Source of the DNA: Phycisphaerae bacterium
GTDB lineage: Bacteria > Planctomycetota > Phycisphaerae > UBA1845 > Fen-1342
DNA: 64,000 bases
Direction: 5' to 3'
Assembly: GCA_017999985.1 (NCBI GenBank)
Contig: JAGNKU010000008.1
Location: 124,001 to 188,000 of the forward strand
Positions within the stretch are counted from its first letter, which is position 1, and the number at the start of each line of letters is the position of its first letter. Of the stretch, positions 28,948-37,402 are shown one piece after another. Made by a program: the position numbers and the translations under genes. The notes below the pieces were generated by a model. It ran no database searches, was not told the DNA's origin, and saw nothing but the letters and a program-made list of their open reading frames with translations.

Positions 28948-30714
28948 ATGGCGGGACAGCCTAAGATTCCGTTCTATATCGCACTTGGCGTGGTGATCAT
29001 CGGCCTGATCGGCTTCGCGCTCTATCGCAGCGACATCCTCGCGCCGCAGGGGGCGCGGGAGGGCGGTGCCGCCCCGGTCGCGCCGGTGGCGACCCCGACC
29101 GGCGAGACCGCGTCCCAGCAGCCCGCTGGCACCGGCCCGGAGGCCGCCGACGCGGCCAGCGTGACGACGGTCAAGGAATACAAGTTCACCCCCGCCGAGC
29201 GGTTGCCGGAAGTGAAGGGCATCTCGGCGTACAAGCCGCTGGCCGACGAGACCGTGCGCTTCGCGCTGAACGTCTGGGCCGGCTGGGCGCCGATCATCCA
29301 GGCGAATGACGGGTTCAAGGCCGGCAAGGTCTGGAAGACGCCGGACGGGAAGTCCTTCAAGGTCGAGCTGGTCCTGATCGACAACCCGGTGGCGATGCGC
29401 GACGCGTACGCGGCGGGCGACGTGCACATCGGGTGGGCGACGCTCGACATGGTGCCGCTGTTCCTGGAGGGCTTCGTGGACGCCGGCGGCAAGCCGCGCG
29501 ACAGCCGCGTGATGCCGCGGATTTACCAGCAGGTTGACTGGTCCAACGGCGGCGACGGCATTGTCGTCCGCGACGTGATCAAGACCGTCGCCGACCTGCG
29601 CGGCAAGAAGGTCGCGCTGGCCCAGAACTCGCCGTCGCACTATTTTGCGCTGAACATGCTCGTCGCGGGCGGGGTGCAGCCGAGCGAAGTCAACATGGTC
29701 TTCACCGAGGACGCGTTCCAGGCGGCGGCCGCGTTCAACGCGCAGAAGGACATCGCGGCGGCCGTGTCGTGGGCGCCGGACATCTACAACCTCGAGAAGG
29801 TGCGGGGCAATCGGCTGCTGGTCACGACCGCGACCGCAAACAAGCTGATCGCGGATGTGTGGTTCGCGCGGGCGGATTTTGCGAAGGACCATCCGGGCAT
29901 CATCGAGGGCCTGGTGCGCGGGATTTTCGACGCGATGCAGGCGCTGCACGATGAGGATGTGAAGAAGCATTGTGCCGAGCTGATGGGCCAGGGCTACAAC
30001 ATCCCGCCCACGGAAGCGTTCAACATGTTCGGCGACGCGCACAACACGAACTGGGCCGAGAACTTCCAGTTCTTCATGAACCAGAACAACCCGACGAACT
30101 TCGAGCGCGTCTGGAACCAGGCGTATTACCTCTACCGGCGGATCGGGGCGATCCGGCACCAGCCGGTGTCGTTTGACAGCGTAATGGACTTCTCGCTGAT
30201 CGCGAAGCTGGGCGGGGAAGAGAAGTACGCGTCGCAGAAGGACGAATACGAGATCCAATTCGCGCCCCGGACCGTGAGTGAGATCCGGGCCGAGGACGAG
30301 ATTCTCACGAACACGGTCGTCATCCACTTCTTCCCGAACAGTTGGGACCTGGCGAAGACCGTCACGCGCCAGAAGGACGGCAAGAGCGTCGAAGAGCTTT
30401 ACGATCCCACCGTGGACCTGGTGCTCGAAGAGGTCGCCAAGCTCGTCGGGCAGTTCGGCGCCGCCCGCATCGTCATCGAAGGGCATACCGACAGCTCGAT
30501 GAAGGGGCAGGTGACGCCCAGCCTGGTCAAGGAGCTCTCGCTCAACCGCGCCAACGCCGTGAAAGAGGCGCTGGTCAAGAAGTACAAGCTCAACCCCAAC
30601 CAGTTCGGCGTCGAGGGGCTCGGCTGGGACCGGCCGGCGGATTCGCAGGACCCGACCAACCACGCCAAGAACCGGCGCGTCGAGATCAAGGTCTACCCGG
30701 CGGAGAGGGCCTAG
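28948..30714 (+). CDS. SsuA/NMT1-type solute-binding protein fused to OmpA domain
   Basis: 588 residues. An N-terminal membrane helix (about 9-27) and a short Pro/Ala linker precede a periplasmic binding domain of the nitrate/sulfonate/taurine (NMT1/SsuA) type (about 85-400; NVWAGWAPIIQANDGF, AGDVHIGWATLDMV, GKKVALAQNSPSHY). An OmpA peptidoglycan-binding domain follows (about 445-585; IVIEGHTDSS, LSLNRANAV, NRRVEIKV). The permease and ATPase of the transporter follow directly. The fusion would tether the binding protein both to the inner membrane and to the cell wall, which is unusual for an ABC importer. Confidence 0.88.
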   Translation: MAGQPKIPFYIALGVVIIGLIGFALYRSDILAPQGAREGGAAPVAPVATPTGETASQQPAGTGPEAADAASVTTVKEYKFTPAERLPEVKGISAYKPLADETVRFALNVWAGWAPIIQANDGFKAGKVWKTPDGKSFKVELVLIDNPVAMRDAYAAGDVHIGWATLDMVPLFLEGFVDAGGKPRDSRVMPRIYQQVDWSNGGDGIVVRDVIKTVADLRGKKVALAQNSPSHYFALNMLVAGGVQPSEVNMVFTEDAFQAAAAFNAQKDIAAAVSWAPDIYNLEKVRGNRLLVTTATANKLIADVWFARADFAKDHPGIIEGLVRGIFDAMQALHDEDVKKHCAELMGQGYNIPPTEAFNMFGDAHNTNWAENFQFFMNQNNPTNFERVWNQAYYLYRRIGAIRHQPVSFDSVMDFSLIAKLGGEEKYASQKDEYEIQFAPRTVSEIRAEDEILTNTVVIHFFPNSWDLAKTVTRQKDGKSVEELYDPTVDLVLEEVAKLVGQFGAARIVIEGHTDSSMKGQVTPSLVKELSLNRANAVKEALVKKYKLNPNQFGVEGLGWDRPADSQDPTNHAKNRRVEIKVYPAERA

Positions 30715-30786
30715 CGCAGCGCATGGCGCGCCAACTGCCGGCGTCGATGGCTGGCACTGAAGCCGGGGTGCCCCGCCCGGATATCG

Positions 30787-31875
30787 ATGGGGCGTGAATG
30801 GAGCATGATGGATCAGCAACCAGCGAATCCAGCCGCGGGCCCCGGCGCCCCGTCCGAGACCCCGGCCGGTGCTGTGCCCGCGGATGCCCAGAACGTCGTG
30901 GCTGCGCCGCCGCCGACCCCCGTCGCGCGCCGCCGCGCGCGGCCGTTCTTTGCCCTTCGCCGGACCATTCCGCGCTGGCAGGCCGCGCTCAGCGGAGTGC
31001 TGGGCGTGGCCATCTGTTTGGGCGCGTGGTGGTTTGTGACGCGGGGCGAACCGGAGAGTCGCCTGCTCGGGCCGACGGTCCTGCCCAGCCCGCTGGAGAC
31101 GTTCAAGACTTTTCCTACGCTGTGGTTTGACCGGGCGCTGACCCGCAATACGCTGGTCACGCTCAAGCGCGTGGCGCTCGGTTTTGCGCTGGCGGCACTG
31201 ATCGGCGTGCCGGTCGGCGTGCTCTGCGGATGCTTCAGCCGGATCGCGGCGCTGCTGGCGCCGTTGACGCTGGTGGGGCGCAACATTCCCGTCGCCGCCC
31301 TGATTCCGCTCACGTTTTCGCTGTTCGGCATCGGCGAGCTGCAGAAGGTGATGTTCATCTTCATTGCGTGCGTCGCGTTCGTGATTTCTGACACCGCGGG
31401 GGCCATCGCGGACATCGGCGGCCAGTACCTCGACACCGCGTACACCCTCGGGGCCAGGCGTCGGCAGGTCGTGCTCAAGGTGCTCGTGCCGCTGGCGCTG
31501 CCGAGCGTGTTCAATTCGCTGCGCGTGCTGTTCGGGCTGGCATTTGGCTACATCATGCTCGCCGAGCTGGTGAAATTCGGCGGCGAGGCAGGCGGCCTCG
31601 GGGACATCATCATCACCTCGCAGCGCCGCGGCCAGCGTGAGCACATCCTGCTCGTACTGATGATCATTCCGCTCGTTGCGCTGGCGCTGGACCGGTTGAT
31701 CTACGCCGTGCAGCGAAGCCTGTTCCCACACCGCTACGGTGGCGCCGGCCTGCTGTGGAAACTGGTGTGCGTTGTCCTGCACGGCTGGGAGTGCTTGAAA
31801 GGCATTTTCTGGAAACCCGCGGACGTCGAGCCGCTGCCGGCCGGACCCGGTACCACAGTGGGGCCACGCCCATGA
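30787..31875 (+). CDS. ABC transporter permease, SsuC/TauC-like
   Basis: 362 residues. A Pro/Ala-rich cytoplasmic N-terminus of about 60 residues is followed by six or so membrane helices with the BPD_transp_1 coupling motif GARRRQVVLKVLVPLALPS. It is the membrane channel of the importer served by the upstream binding protein. The stop overlaps the ATPase start by four bases (ATGA), indicating translational coupling. ATG 30805 or 30808 could be the real start, because GGAG lies just before them. Confidence 0.9.
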   Translation: MGREWSMMDQQPANPAAGPGAPSETPAGAVPADAQNVVAAPPPTPVARRRARPFFALRRTIPRWQAALSGVLGVAICLGAWWFVTRGEPESRLLGPTVLPSPLETFKTFPTLWFDRALTRNTLVTLKRVALGFALAALIGVPVGVLCGCFSRIAALLAPLTLVGRNIPVAALIPLTFSLFGIGELQKVMFIFIACVAFVISDTAGAIADIGGQYLDTAYTLGARRRQVVLKVLVPLALPSVFNSLRVLFGLAFGYIMLAELVKFGGEAGGLGDIIITSQRRGQREHILLVLMIIPLVALALDRLIYAVQRSLFPHRYGGAGLLWKLVCVVLHGWECLKGIFWKPADVEPLPAGPGTTVGPRP

Positions 31876-32774
31876 CCACGAATTCCACCCAGCCCGCGCC
31901 CGCCGCCGCGGCGCCCACCCACACCGTCGGCATGAGCCAGGTCCTGGAGCATCCGCGCACCGCGGCAGATGTCGTCCGGCCTCCGGTGGTGGAGTTCCGC
32001 AACGTCACGAAGACCTATGGCGCCGGCGGCCCCAAGCCCTACACCGCGATCAAGGAGGTGACCTTCGTCGTCGAGGACTTGCCGAACAAGGGCGAGTTTG
32101 TCTGCGTACTGGGGCCGAGCGGCTGCGGGAAGAGCACGATCCTGCGGCTGATTGCCGGTTTGGAGCCGCAGCATCCGCCGACGAGCGGCACGGTGCACGT
32201 CCAGGGTGCGCCGGTCGTGGCGCCGGGGGCGGACCGGGGCATGGTGTTTCAGGACTACACCAGCTTTGACCACCGCACGGTGCTGGACAACGTGGCCTTC
32301 GGTCTGGAATGCCGGGGCGTGCCGCGCCGGCCGCGCTACGAGCTGGCCCGCTGGTGGATTCGGCGGGTCGGGCTGCGCGCCGCCGACGAGGGCAAGTACC
32401 CGCACGAGCTGTCCGGGGGCATGCGTCAGCGCGTAGCGATCGCCCGCACGCTGATTCTCCGGCCGCGCATCATCCTGATGGACGAGCCCTTCGGGGCGCT
32501 GGACCCGCAGACCCGGATGCACATGCAGGACCTGCTGGTGGCGCTGTGGCGGGAAGTGCAGGCCACGGTGTTCTTTGTCACGCACTCGATCGAAGAGGCC
32601 GTTTTTCTTGGCGATCGGGCCTACGTCATGAGCAATTCGCCGGGTACCATCTTGCGCGAGCTGGTGATCGAGCCGGCCGACCGGCCGGTCAAGGAGATGC
32701 GCCGCCAGGCGCGCTTCCACGAGACGGTCGGCTACCTGCGCGATCTGATCAGCGAGTTGGAGGAAGGCCACTGA
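31872..32774 (+). CDS. ABC transporter ATPase, SsuB/TauB-like
   Basis: 300 residues. Walker A GPSGCGKS, Q-loop MVFQDY, signature LSGGMRQR, Walker B RIILMDEPFGALD and the H-loop VTHSIEEA are all intact. An N-terminal extension of about 40 residues precedes the core. It overlaps the permease gene by four bases and is the energy-coupling subunit of that importer. The family usually imports nitrate, sulfonates, taurine or pyrimidine precursors; this substrate is unknown. Confidence 0.93.
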   Translation: MTTNSTQPAPAAAAPTHTVGMSQVLEHPRTAADVVRPPVVEFRNVTKTYGAGGPKPYTAIKEVTFVVEDLPNKGEFVCVLGPSGCGKSTILRLIAGLEPQHPPTSGTVHVQGAPVVAPGADRGMVFQDYTSFDHRTVLDNVAFGLECRGVPRRPRYELARWWIRRVGLRAADEGKYPHELSGGMRQRVAIARTLILRPRIILMDEPFGALDPQTRMHMQDLLVALWREVQATVFFVTHSIEEAVFLGDRAYVMSNSPGTILRELVIEPADRPVKEMRRQARFHETVGYLRDLISELEEGH

Positions 32775-32806
32775 GGCCTGACGAGCGCTGACGAGGAATC
32801 ACGACG

Positions 32807-33697
32807 GTGGAGCGCGGCGGCCCGCTGCATTTCGGCAGGTCTCTGAAGGCGGCGTTCACGCACCGCTGGAACCTGCTCGTTTTCTTCGGGGCCCTGGCGT
32901 TCGCGCTCATCAGCGGCCGTCCGGATGTCTGGGGGCCGCTCGTGCTTGCCGGCGAGTTGCTCTACGTGGGCGGGCTGGCTTCGCACCCGCGCTTCCAGGC
33001 CTACGTCGCCGCGCAGGCCGCCAAGACGGCGCGCCGGCAGGGCTCCGCGACTGCCGATGTGCTCCTGAGCCGGATCGTCGCGGCGCTGCCGCCCAAGTCG
33101 CTCCAGCGCTTCGAGGCCCTGCGTACGCGCTGCCTGGAGTTGCGGCAGCTCGCGGCGCAAATCAAGGACCCCGGCCGGGCGGGCGCGCCCGTGCCGCTGG
33201 AGGAGCTGCAATTGGCCGGCCTGGACCGGCTGCTCTGGATTTACCTGCGGCTGCTGTTCACGGAATACTCGCTCGACCGGTTCCAGCAGAAGACCGACCG
33301 CGCGCAGATCGAACGTGACATCGCCAACCTGGAAGCCCGGCTGCGGCAAACCGAGCGCATCTCCGACGAGGCCCAGCGCCAGAAGGTGCGCCGGGCGATC
33401 GAGGACAACCTGCAGACGTGCCGTGACCGGCTCGCGAATCTCCAGAAAGCGCTCGACAACTACGAGTTGGTGAAGCTCGAGATCGATCGCCTGCAGAACA
33501 AGATCTGCGCGCTCAGCGAGCTGGCGGTGAACCGCCAGGAGCCGGATTTCATCTCCACGCAGGTCGACCAGGTGGCGTCCAGCATGGTGCAGACCGAGCG
33601 GACGATGAACGAGCTGCAGTTTGCCACCGGCCTGGAGGCTGCCGACGATGCCGTGCCGGAGCTCGTCCGGCGCGAATCCGTTATCGCGAAGCGCTAG
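32807..33697 (+). CDS. Membrane-anchored coiled-coil protein, unknown family
   Basis: 296 residues from GTG 32807, 32 bases after the ATPase gene. Two hydrophobic segments near residues 22-55 (LLVFFGALAFALISG, GPLVLAGELLYVGGL) are followed by long charged helices (about 130-260) with coiled-coil character. I do not recognise the family. As the last gene of the PspA-ABC cluster it may be a membrane receptor or scaffold for PspA. This rests on position and shape only. Confidence 0.75.
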   Translation: MERGGPLHFGRSLKAAFTHRWNLLVFFGALAFALISGRPDVWGPLVLAGELLYVGGLASHPRFQAYVAAQAAKTARRQGSATADVLLSRIVAALPPKSLQRFEALRTRCLELRQLAAQIKDPGRAGAPVPLEELQLAGLDRLLWIYLRLLFTEYSLDRFQQKTDRAQIERDIANLEARLRQTERISDEAQRQKVRRAIEDNLQTCRDRLANLQKALDNYELVKLEIDRLQNKICALSELAVNRQEPDFISTQVDQVASSMVQTERTMNELQFATGLEAADDAVPELVRRESVIAKR

Positions 33698-33821
33698 CAC
33701 CGACCATGCCGCGCGACGGGGGCGGATATCCCACCCAATCCGCATGGCGCGCCCAATATAGGCGCGGCCGCTGCGAATACCCCCCCGGATGTCAACCAGG
33801 CTTGTGCAGGAGGGCGGGGTC

Positions 33822-34895
33822 ATGGCCCGCGCGTGGACGTGCTACCGACATACGGTGGTGATCTTCGTGGTTGTAGTGGGGTTCGGCCTGCCCGCACTCG
33901 TCATGCGGCCCGTGGCGCGCGCGCAGGAGACCGAGTCCCCGAGCCTCGACGCGATCAGCAGGAAAGTCGTCGTCGGCGAGATTGCCGATCTGCTCATCAC
34001 ACACCATCTCACTCCGGACGTGGGCCGCGCCTGCGCGGACCACATCCGCGCGCGGCTGGCCGACGGGGCGTACGAAACCATCACGGATCCGACGCAGTTC
34101 GCCGGCCAACTGACGCGCGATCTGCACACGGTGGACGACGACGGCCATTTGCGCGTCGAGGTCGGTCCGCCGCACGCGTTTCTCGAAGTCGACCAGATCG
34201 ACTCGGAGGAGACGCGGCAGCGCGTGTACGCCCTCTTTCGGCGCGACAACTTCGGCTTTCGCAAGGTCGAGATCCTGGATGACAACATTGGGTACCTCGA
34301 GCTGCGCCAGTTCGCGCCCCCGGAGGTCGGCGGCGACACCGCGGTTGCGGCGATGGCGTTGCTGGCGAATTGCGATGCACTGATCATCGACTTGCGCGCG
34401 AATGGCGGCGGAACCGGCGCGATGGTCCGGCTGCTCGCCAGCTATTTCTTCGATCGGCCCACGCATTTGATCAGCACGGAGACCCGCGGCGAGCCGCTCG
34501 TCACGCAATCCTGGACGCAGTCGTATGTGCCCGGCAAGCGGTTGTCCGCGACGCCGCTGTTCATCCTGACCAGCCGGCGCACCGGGTCCGCGGCCGAGGA
34601 GTTCACCTACGACCTGAAGCACCACGGCCGGGCAACCGTGATTGGCGAGCGGACCTGCGGCTCGGGGCATTCTGCCTTTCTGGCCCGGGTGGCCGACACG
34701 TTCAACGTCGTCATTCCGCAGGGCCGCCCGATCCATCCGGTGACGGGCACCGGCTGGGAGCGGGTGGGTGTGCAGCCCGACATCGATGTCGCTGCCTCGC
34801 AGGCGCTAACGCGAGCGCGCGTGGAAGCGATGAAGGTCATCCGCGCACGCGCCGGTGGGACCACCGGCAACACAGGAGAAATCCATGCACCGTGA
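33822..34895 (+). CDS. Exported S41-family peptidase
   Basis: 357 residues. A signal anchor or signal peptide (VVIFVVVVGFGLPALV, ending near ARAQ) is followed by an N-terminal helical domain and the S41/IRBP catalytic core. DLRANGGGTGAMV, the Ser in TSRRTGSAAEEF and the Lys in DLKHHGRATVIGE form the expected catalytic site. No PDZ domain is seen, so it is the IRBP-like short form. AGGAGG lies about 9 bases before ATG 33822. It overlaps the next gene by 11 bases. Confidence 0.85.
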   Translation: MARAWTCYRHTVVIFVVVVGFGLPALVMRPVARAQETESPSLDAISRKVVVGEIADLLITHHLTPDVGRACADHIRARLADGAYETITDPTQFAGQLTRDLHTVDDDGHLRVEVGPPHAFLEVDQIDSEETRQRVYALFRRDNFGFRKVEILDDNIGYLELRQFAPPEVGGDTAVAAMALLANCDALIIDLRANGGGTGAMVRLLASYFFDRPTHLISTETRGEPLVTQSWTQSYVPGKRLSATPLFILTSRRTGSAAEEFTYDLKHHGRATVIGERTCGSGHSAFLARVADTFNVVIPQGRPIHPVTGTGWERVGVQPDIDVAASQALTRARVEAMKVIRARAGGTTGNTGEIHAP

Positions 34896-36171
34896 CCTGG
34901 AGGAAATGCCCCCGACGCGCGTCGCGGCGTGGCTCATCACGCTGGCGTGCGGCCTGCAAATCGCGCTCACGCCGGCTGCCGTCGGCCAGGAAAAGGAGGC
35001 CGGACGCGCGAACGAAGCGCTGCTGCCGATCAAGAACGACCGCTTCGCGGCGGGCGGCACAGCCGAGCAGCCGATCACCGATTGGACGTTTGAGTCGCTG
35101 TCCATGGACGTGAACCCGGACGACTTCAGCAGCACGGTGCGCATCGGTCCCAGGGGCGACGCGACGATTGCGATTCCCACGGATGGTACCGGCGTCACCC
35201 TGCAGGGCACGACGGACCTGGCGCGCGGCGACCTCGTGTCCAGCCCGTGCGCACTCAAGCCTTTCCGCTGGGTCAAGGTCGGGGTTGAATACGTCGTCGA
35301 ATCCGGCGAGCCGCTGGTGTTCGTCTGCCTGCGGCCCACCAAGGACCGGTCGTTGGTCGATCTTGAGTTCCTGCCGAAGGCCGCGCCGGGCGAGAAGCGC
35401 AAGGCCTTCGTCCGCCTGCACACCGGCTCACTCGACGGCGACTACTCGATCGCCGTGTCCATCCACGGCACGGGGTCGGTGCGGTTCCTGATCGTCAAGG
35501 CGAAGGAGGACGGGGAATACCCGCGCCCCACAAGGCCGGCTGTCGTGATCGATCTGATGCACGAACGACCCGCGACGGAGGGACTGCATCGGTGGAACGA
35601 GATCTACAAGCTGGAGACCGTCTACGGTTTTCCAGCCATCCAGTTCCTGTCGTACACCGAGGTCACGCCGGCGAAGCTGAAGGCGTTGGATCCGGCGCTG
35701 ATCCTGCTTTGGCCCTATGCCGACCGAGAGCAGAACCCGGACCGCCAGAAGGTCATCGCGGCGACCCGGGCCGCGGCCCGTCATGGCGCCCCGCTGATCG
35801 GTACCGGACTGGGGCACCAGATCCTGGCGCAGGCCGAGAAGAACGTCGCGATGGATCGGGAGGTCGAAGTCGGGCCGACACGCCTCGACATCGTCGCGGA
35901 TGACCCTGTCTTCGCCGGCCTGCCGCGACCGTCGCATTTCTTCGCGGAGGAGTCGCACAGATTCATCGTGCGCGAAGTCCCGCCCGGTGCGGAGATCATT
36001 GCGAGTTCGGAGACCGTCGTGACCCAGGCGTTTCACTACACCGGCAAGCCCTGGTACACGTTTCAGCCCAACATCGAACGCGGCTGGGAGATCGCCTGCC
36101 CCGAGGCGTGCATCGTGTGGAAGAACCTGCTGCGCGGCTGGGGCCTGGCTCCGCCGGCAGAAAAACGCTGA
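34885..36171 (+). CDS. Exported protein with inactive class I amidotransferase-like domain
   Basis: 428 residues with a signal peptide (ITLACGLQIALTPAAVGQ). The middle part (about 60-210) is beta-rich and unidentified. The last 210 residues resemble a class I glutamine amidotransferase: PLIGTGLGHQILAQ aligns with the nucleophile elbow PxxGxCLGHQ, but the Cys is Gly here. ESHRFIV followed by PPGAEIIASSETV matches the His region. It is therefore probably a binding protein and not an amidase. It overlaps the S41 peptidase gene, with AGGAG six bases before its ATG. Confidence 0.7.
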   Translation: MHRDLEEMPPTRVAAWLITLACGLQIALTPAAVGQEKEAGRANEALLPIKNDRFAAGGTAEQPITDWTFESLSMDVNPDDFSSTVRIGPRGDATIAIPTDGTGVTLQGTTDLARGDLVSSPCALKPFRWVKVGVEYVVESGEPLVFVCLRPTKDRSLVDLEFLPKAAPGEKRKAFVRLHTGSLDGDYSIAVSIHGTGSVRFLIVKAKEDGEYPRPTRPAVVIDLMHERPATEGLHRWNEIYKLETVYGFPAIQFLSYTEVTPAKLKALDPALILLWPYADREQNPDRQKVIAATRAAARHGAPLIGTGLGHQILAQAEKNVAMDREVEVGPTRLDIVADDPVFAGLPRPSHFFAEESHRFIVREVPPGAEIIASSETVVTQAFHYTGKPWYTFQPNIERGWEIACPEACIVWKNLLRGWGLAPPAEKR

Positions 36172-36236
36172 GTCTGGCGACTGACGCTCGTTGTGCCACG
36201 CTCGGGACAACGGCCACAATGGCGGACGCCCGCCGA

Positions 36237-36398
36237 CTATGCGCCAGAGGCGGCGGCCGCGACGAGTTCCTCGAGCAGCGTCGTCAGGACGTCGTACAAC
36301 AGGCTCTCCGCGTCCAGCGCACAGGCGCTGGTCTGCACGATTACCGCTGCGCCGCCGATCAGTCCGGCGGCCCGCAGCCACTTCCAAACTTGCGGCAT
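36237..36398 (-). CDS. Small exported peptide, 53 residues
   Basis: A short gene on the minus strand: GGAG lies about 9 bases before the ATG at 36398, and it stops at 36237. The product has a basic start (MPQVWKWLRAAG), a hydrophobic stretch (LIGGAAVIVQTSACAL) that could be a signal peptide, and an acidic/Leu-rich tail (ESLLYDVLTTLLEEL). No family can be assigned, but the start site, signal-like N-terminus and lack of a competing gene support it. The 36399-36624 gap upstream holds no other gene. Confidence 0.55.
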   Translation of the reverse strand: MPQVWKWLRAAGLIGGAAVIVQTSACALDAESLLYDVLTTLLEELVAAAASGA

Positions 36399-36624
36399 GA
36401 ATCGTCACTCCCGGCGCCCGGCTGAACTGGCGCTGCCGACCACGCGGCCGTTGCGCCTCATGGGATGCGCCCACCAGGAGTATGGCCGTCCCCATGTGGC
36501 CGATCCATCGAGCACGCGCAAAGCTGCGCAAAAAACGGCTGACACTTCTTTACACGCCGCTGGTCGAAGCTTTGCCGAAACATCACGTGTATACTGTGGA
36601 GACGAGGTCCGTACGGTAGTGCCC

Positions 36625-37398
36625 ATGCCGGAGCCAACCAGCGATTCCCCGGCCCCACGCCTTCTGCTGATCGATGACGATGCAGAGCTCTGCGAGCTAC
36701 TGAACGATTACCTGGGAGCGGCCGGATTCGCCGTCACGGCGGCCCACGACGGCGCGGAGGGCATCCGGCATGCGCTCAGCGGCACGTACGCTCTGGCGGT
36801 GCTGGACGTGATGTTGCCCGGGCTCGACGGCTTCGAGGTGCTCCGCCGGATTCGCGCGCGGTCCGCCTTGCCCGTGCTGATGCTCACCGCGCGCGGCGAC
36901 GATGTGGACCGGATCGTCGGCCTGGAAATCGGAGCCGACGACTACCTGCCCAAGCCGTTTAATCCGCGCGAGCTGGTGGCGCGCATCCACGCGATCCTGC
37001 GGCGTAGCGCAGCGCCGCGCGGCGCGCCGCCCGGGCGGCTGGTGGTGGGCGATGTCGAGATGGACGCCGGGGCCCGCGTCGTCCAGCGCGGCGGAACGCC
37101 GGTCGAGCTCACGGGGGCCGAATTCGCGCTGCTGGAGCTGCTGTTGCGCGGTGCCGGCCAGGTCGTCGAGCGCGACGAGCTCTCGCGCAGCGTGCTGGGG
37201 CGCAAGCTGATGCCCTTCGACCGCAGCATCGACATGCACGTCAGCAACCTGCGCCGCAAGCTGGGGCCGGCACCCGGTGGAGGTGAGCGCATCAAGACGG
37301 TGCGCGGCTGCGGCTACCTCTACGCCATTTCTGCAGGGCGGTCAGGCCCGGAACCCGCCGCGGAAGGCCCGCCGCCGCACGCCAACGAGAGGCCGTAG
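36625..37398 (+). CDS. OmpR/CpxR-type response regulator
   Basis: 257 residues. The receiver domain (about 12-125) has acidic LLIDDDAE, phospho-acceptor Asp in LAVLDVMLPG and Lys in YLPKPF. A winged-helix DNA-binding domain (about 140-235) carries ELTGAEFALLELLL and RSIDMHVSNLRRKLG. The sensor kinase follows 4 bases later, so the two form one operon. The 20-residue tail is Pro/Gly-rich. A TATACT at 36590-36595 could be its -10 box, but no good -35 is visible. Confidence 0.93.
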   Translation: MPEPTSDSPAPRLLLIDDDAELCELLNDYLGAAGFAVTAAHDGAEGIRHALSGTYALAVLDVMLPGLDGFEVLRRIRARSALPVLMLTARGDDVDRIVGLEIGADDYLPKPFNPRELVARIHAILRRSAAPRGAPPGRLVVGDVEMDAGARVVQRGGTPVELTGAEFALLELLLRGAGQVVERDELSRSVLGRKLMPFDRSIDMHVSNLRRKLGPAPGGGERIKTVRGCGYLYAISAGRSGPEPAAEGPPPHANERP

Positions 37399-37402
37399 CG
37401 CC

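Noticed and set aside
28720-31782. Open frame of 1020 residues on the minus strand
   Set aside because: Antisense to the binding protein and permease genes, which carry clear family motifs; no motif on the minus strand.
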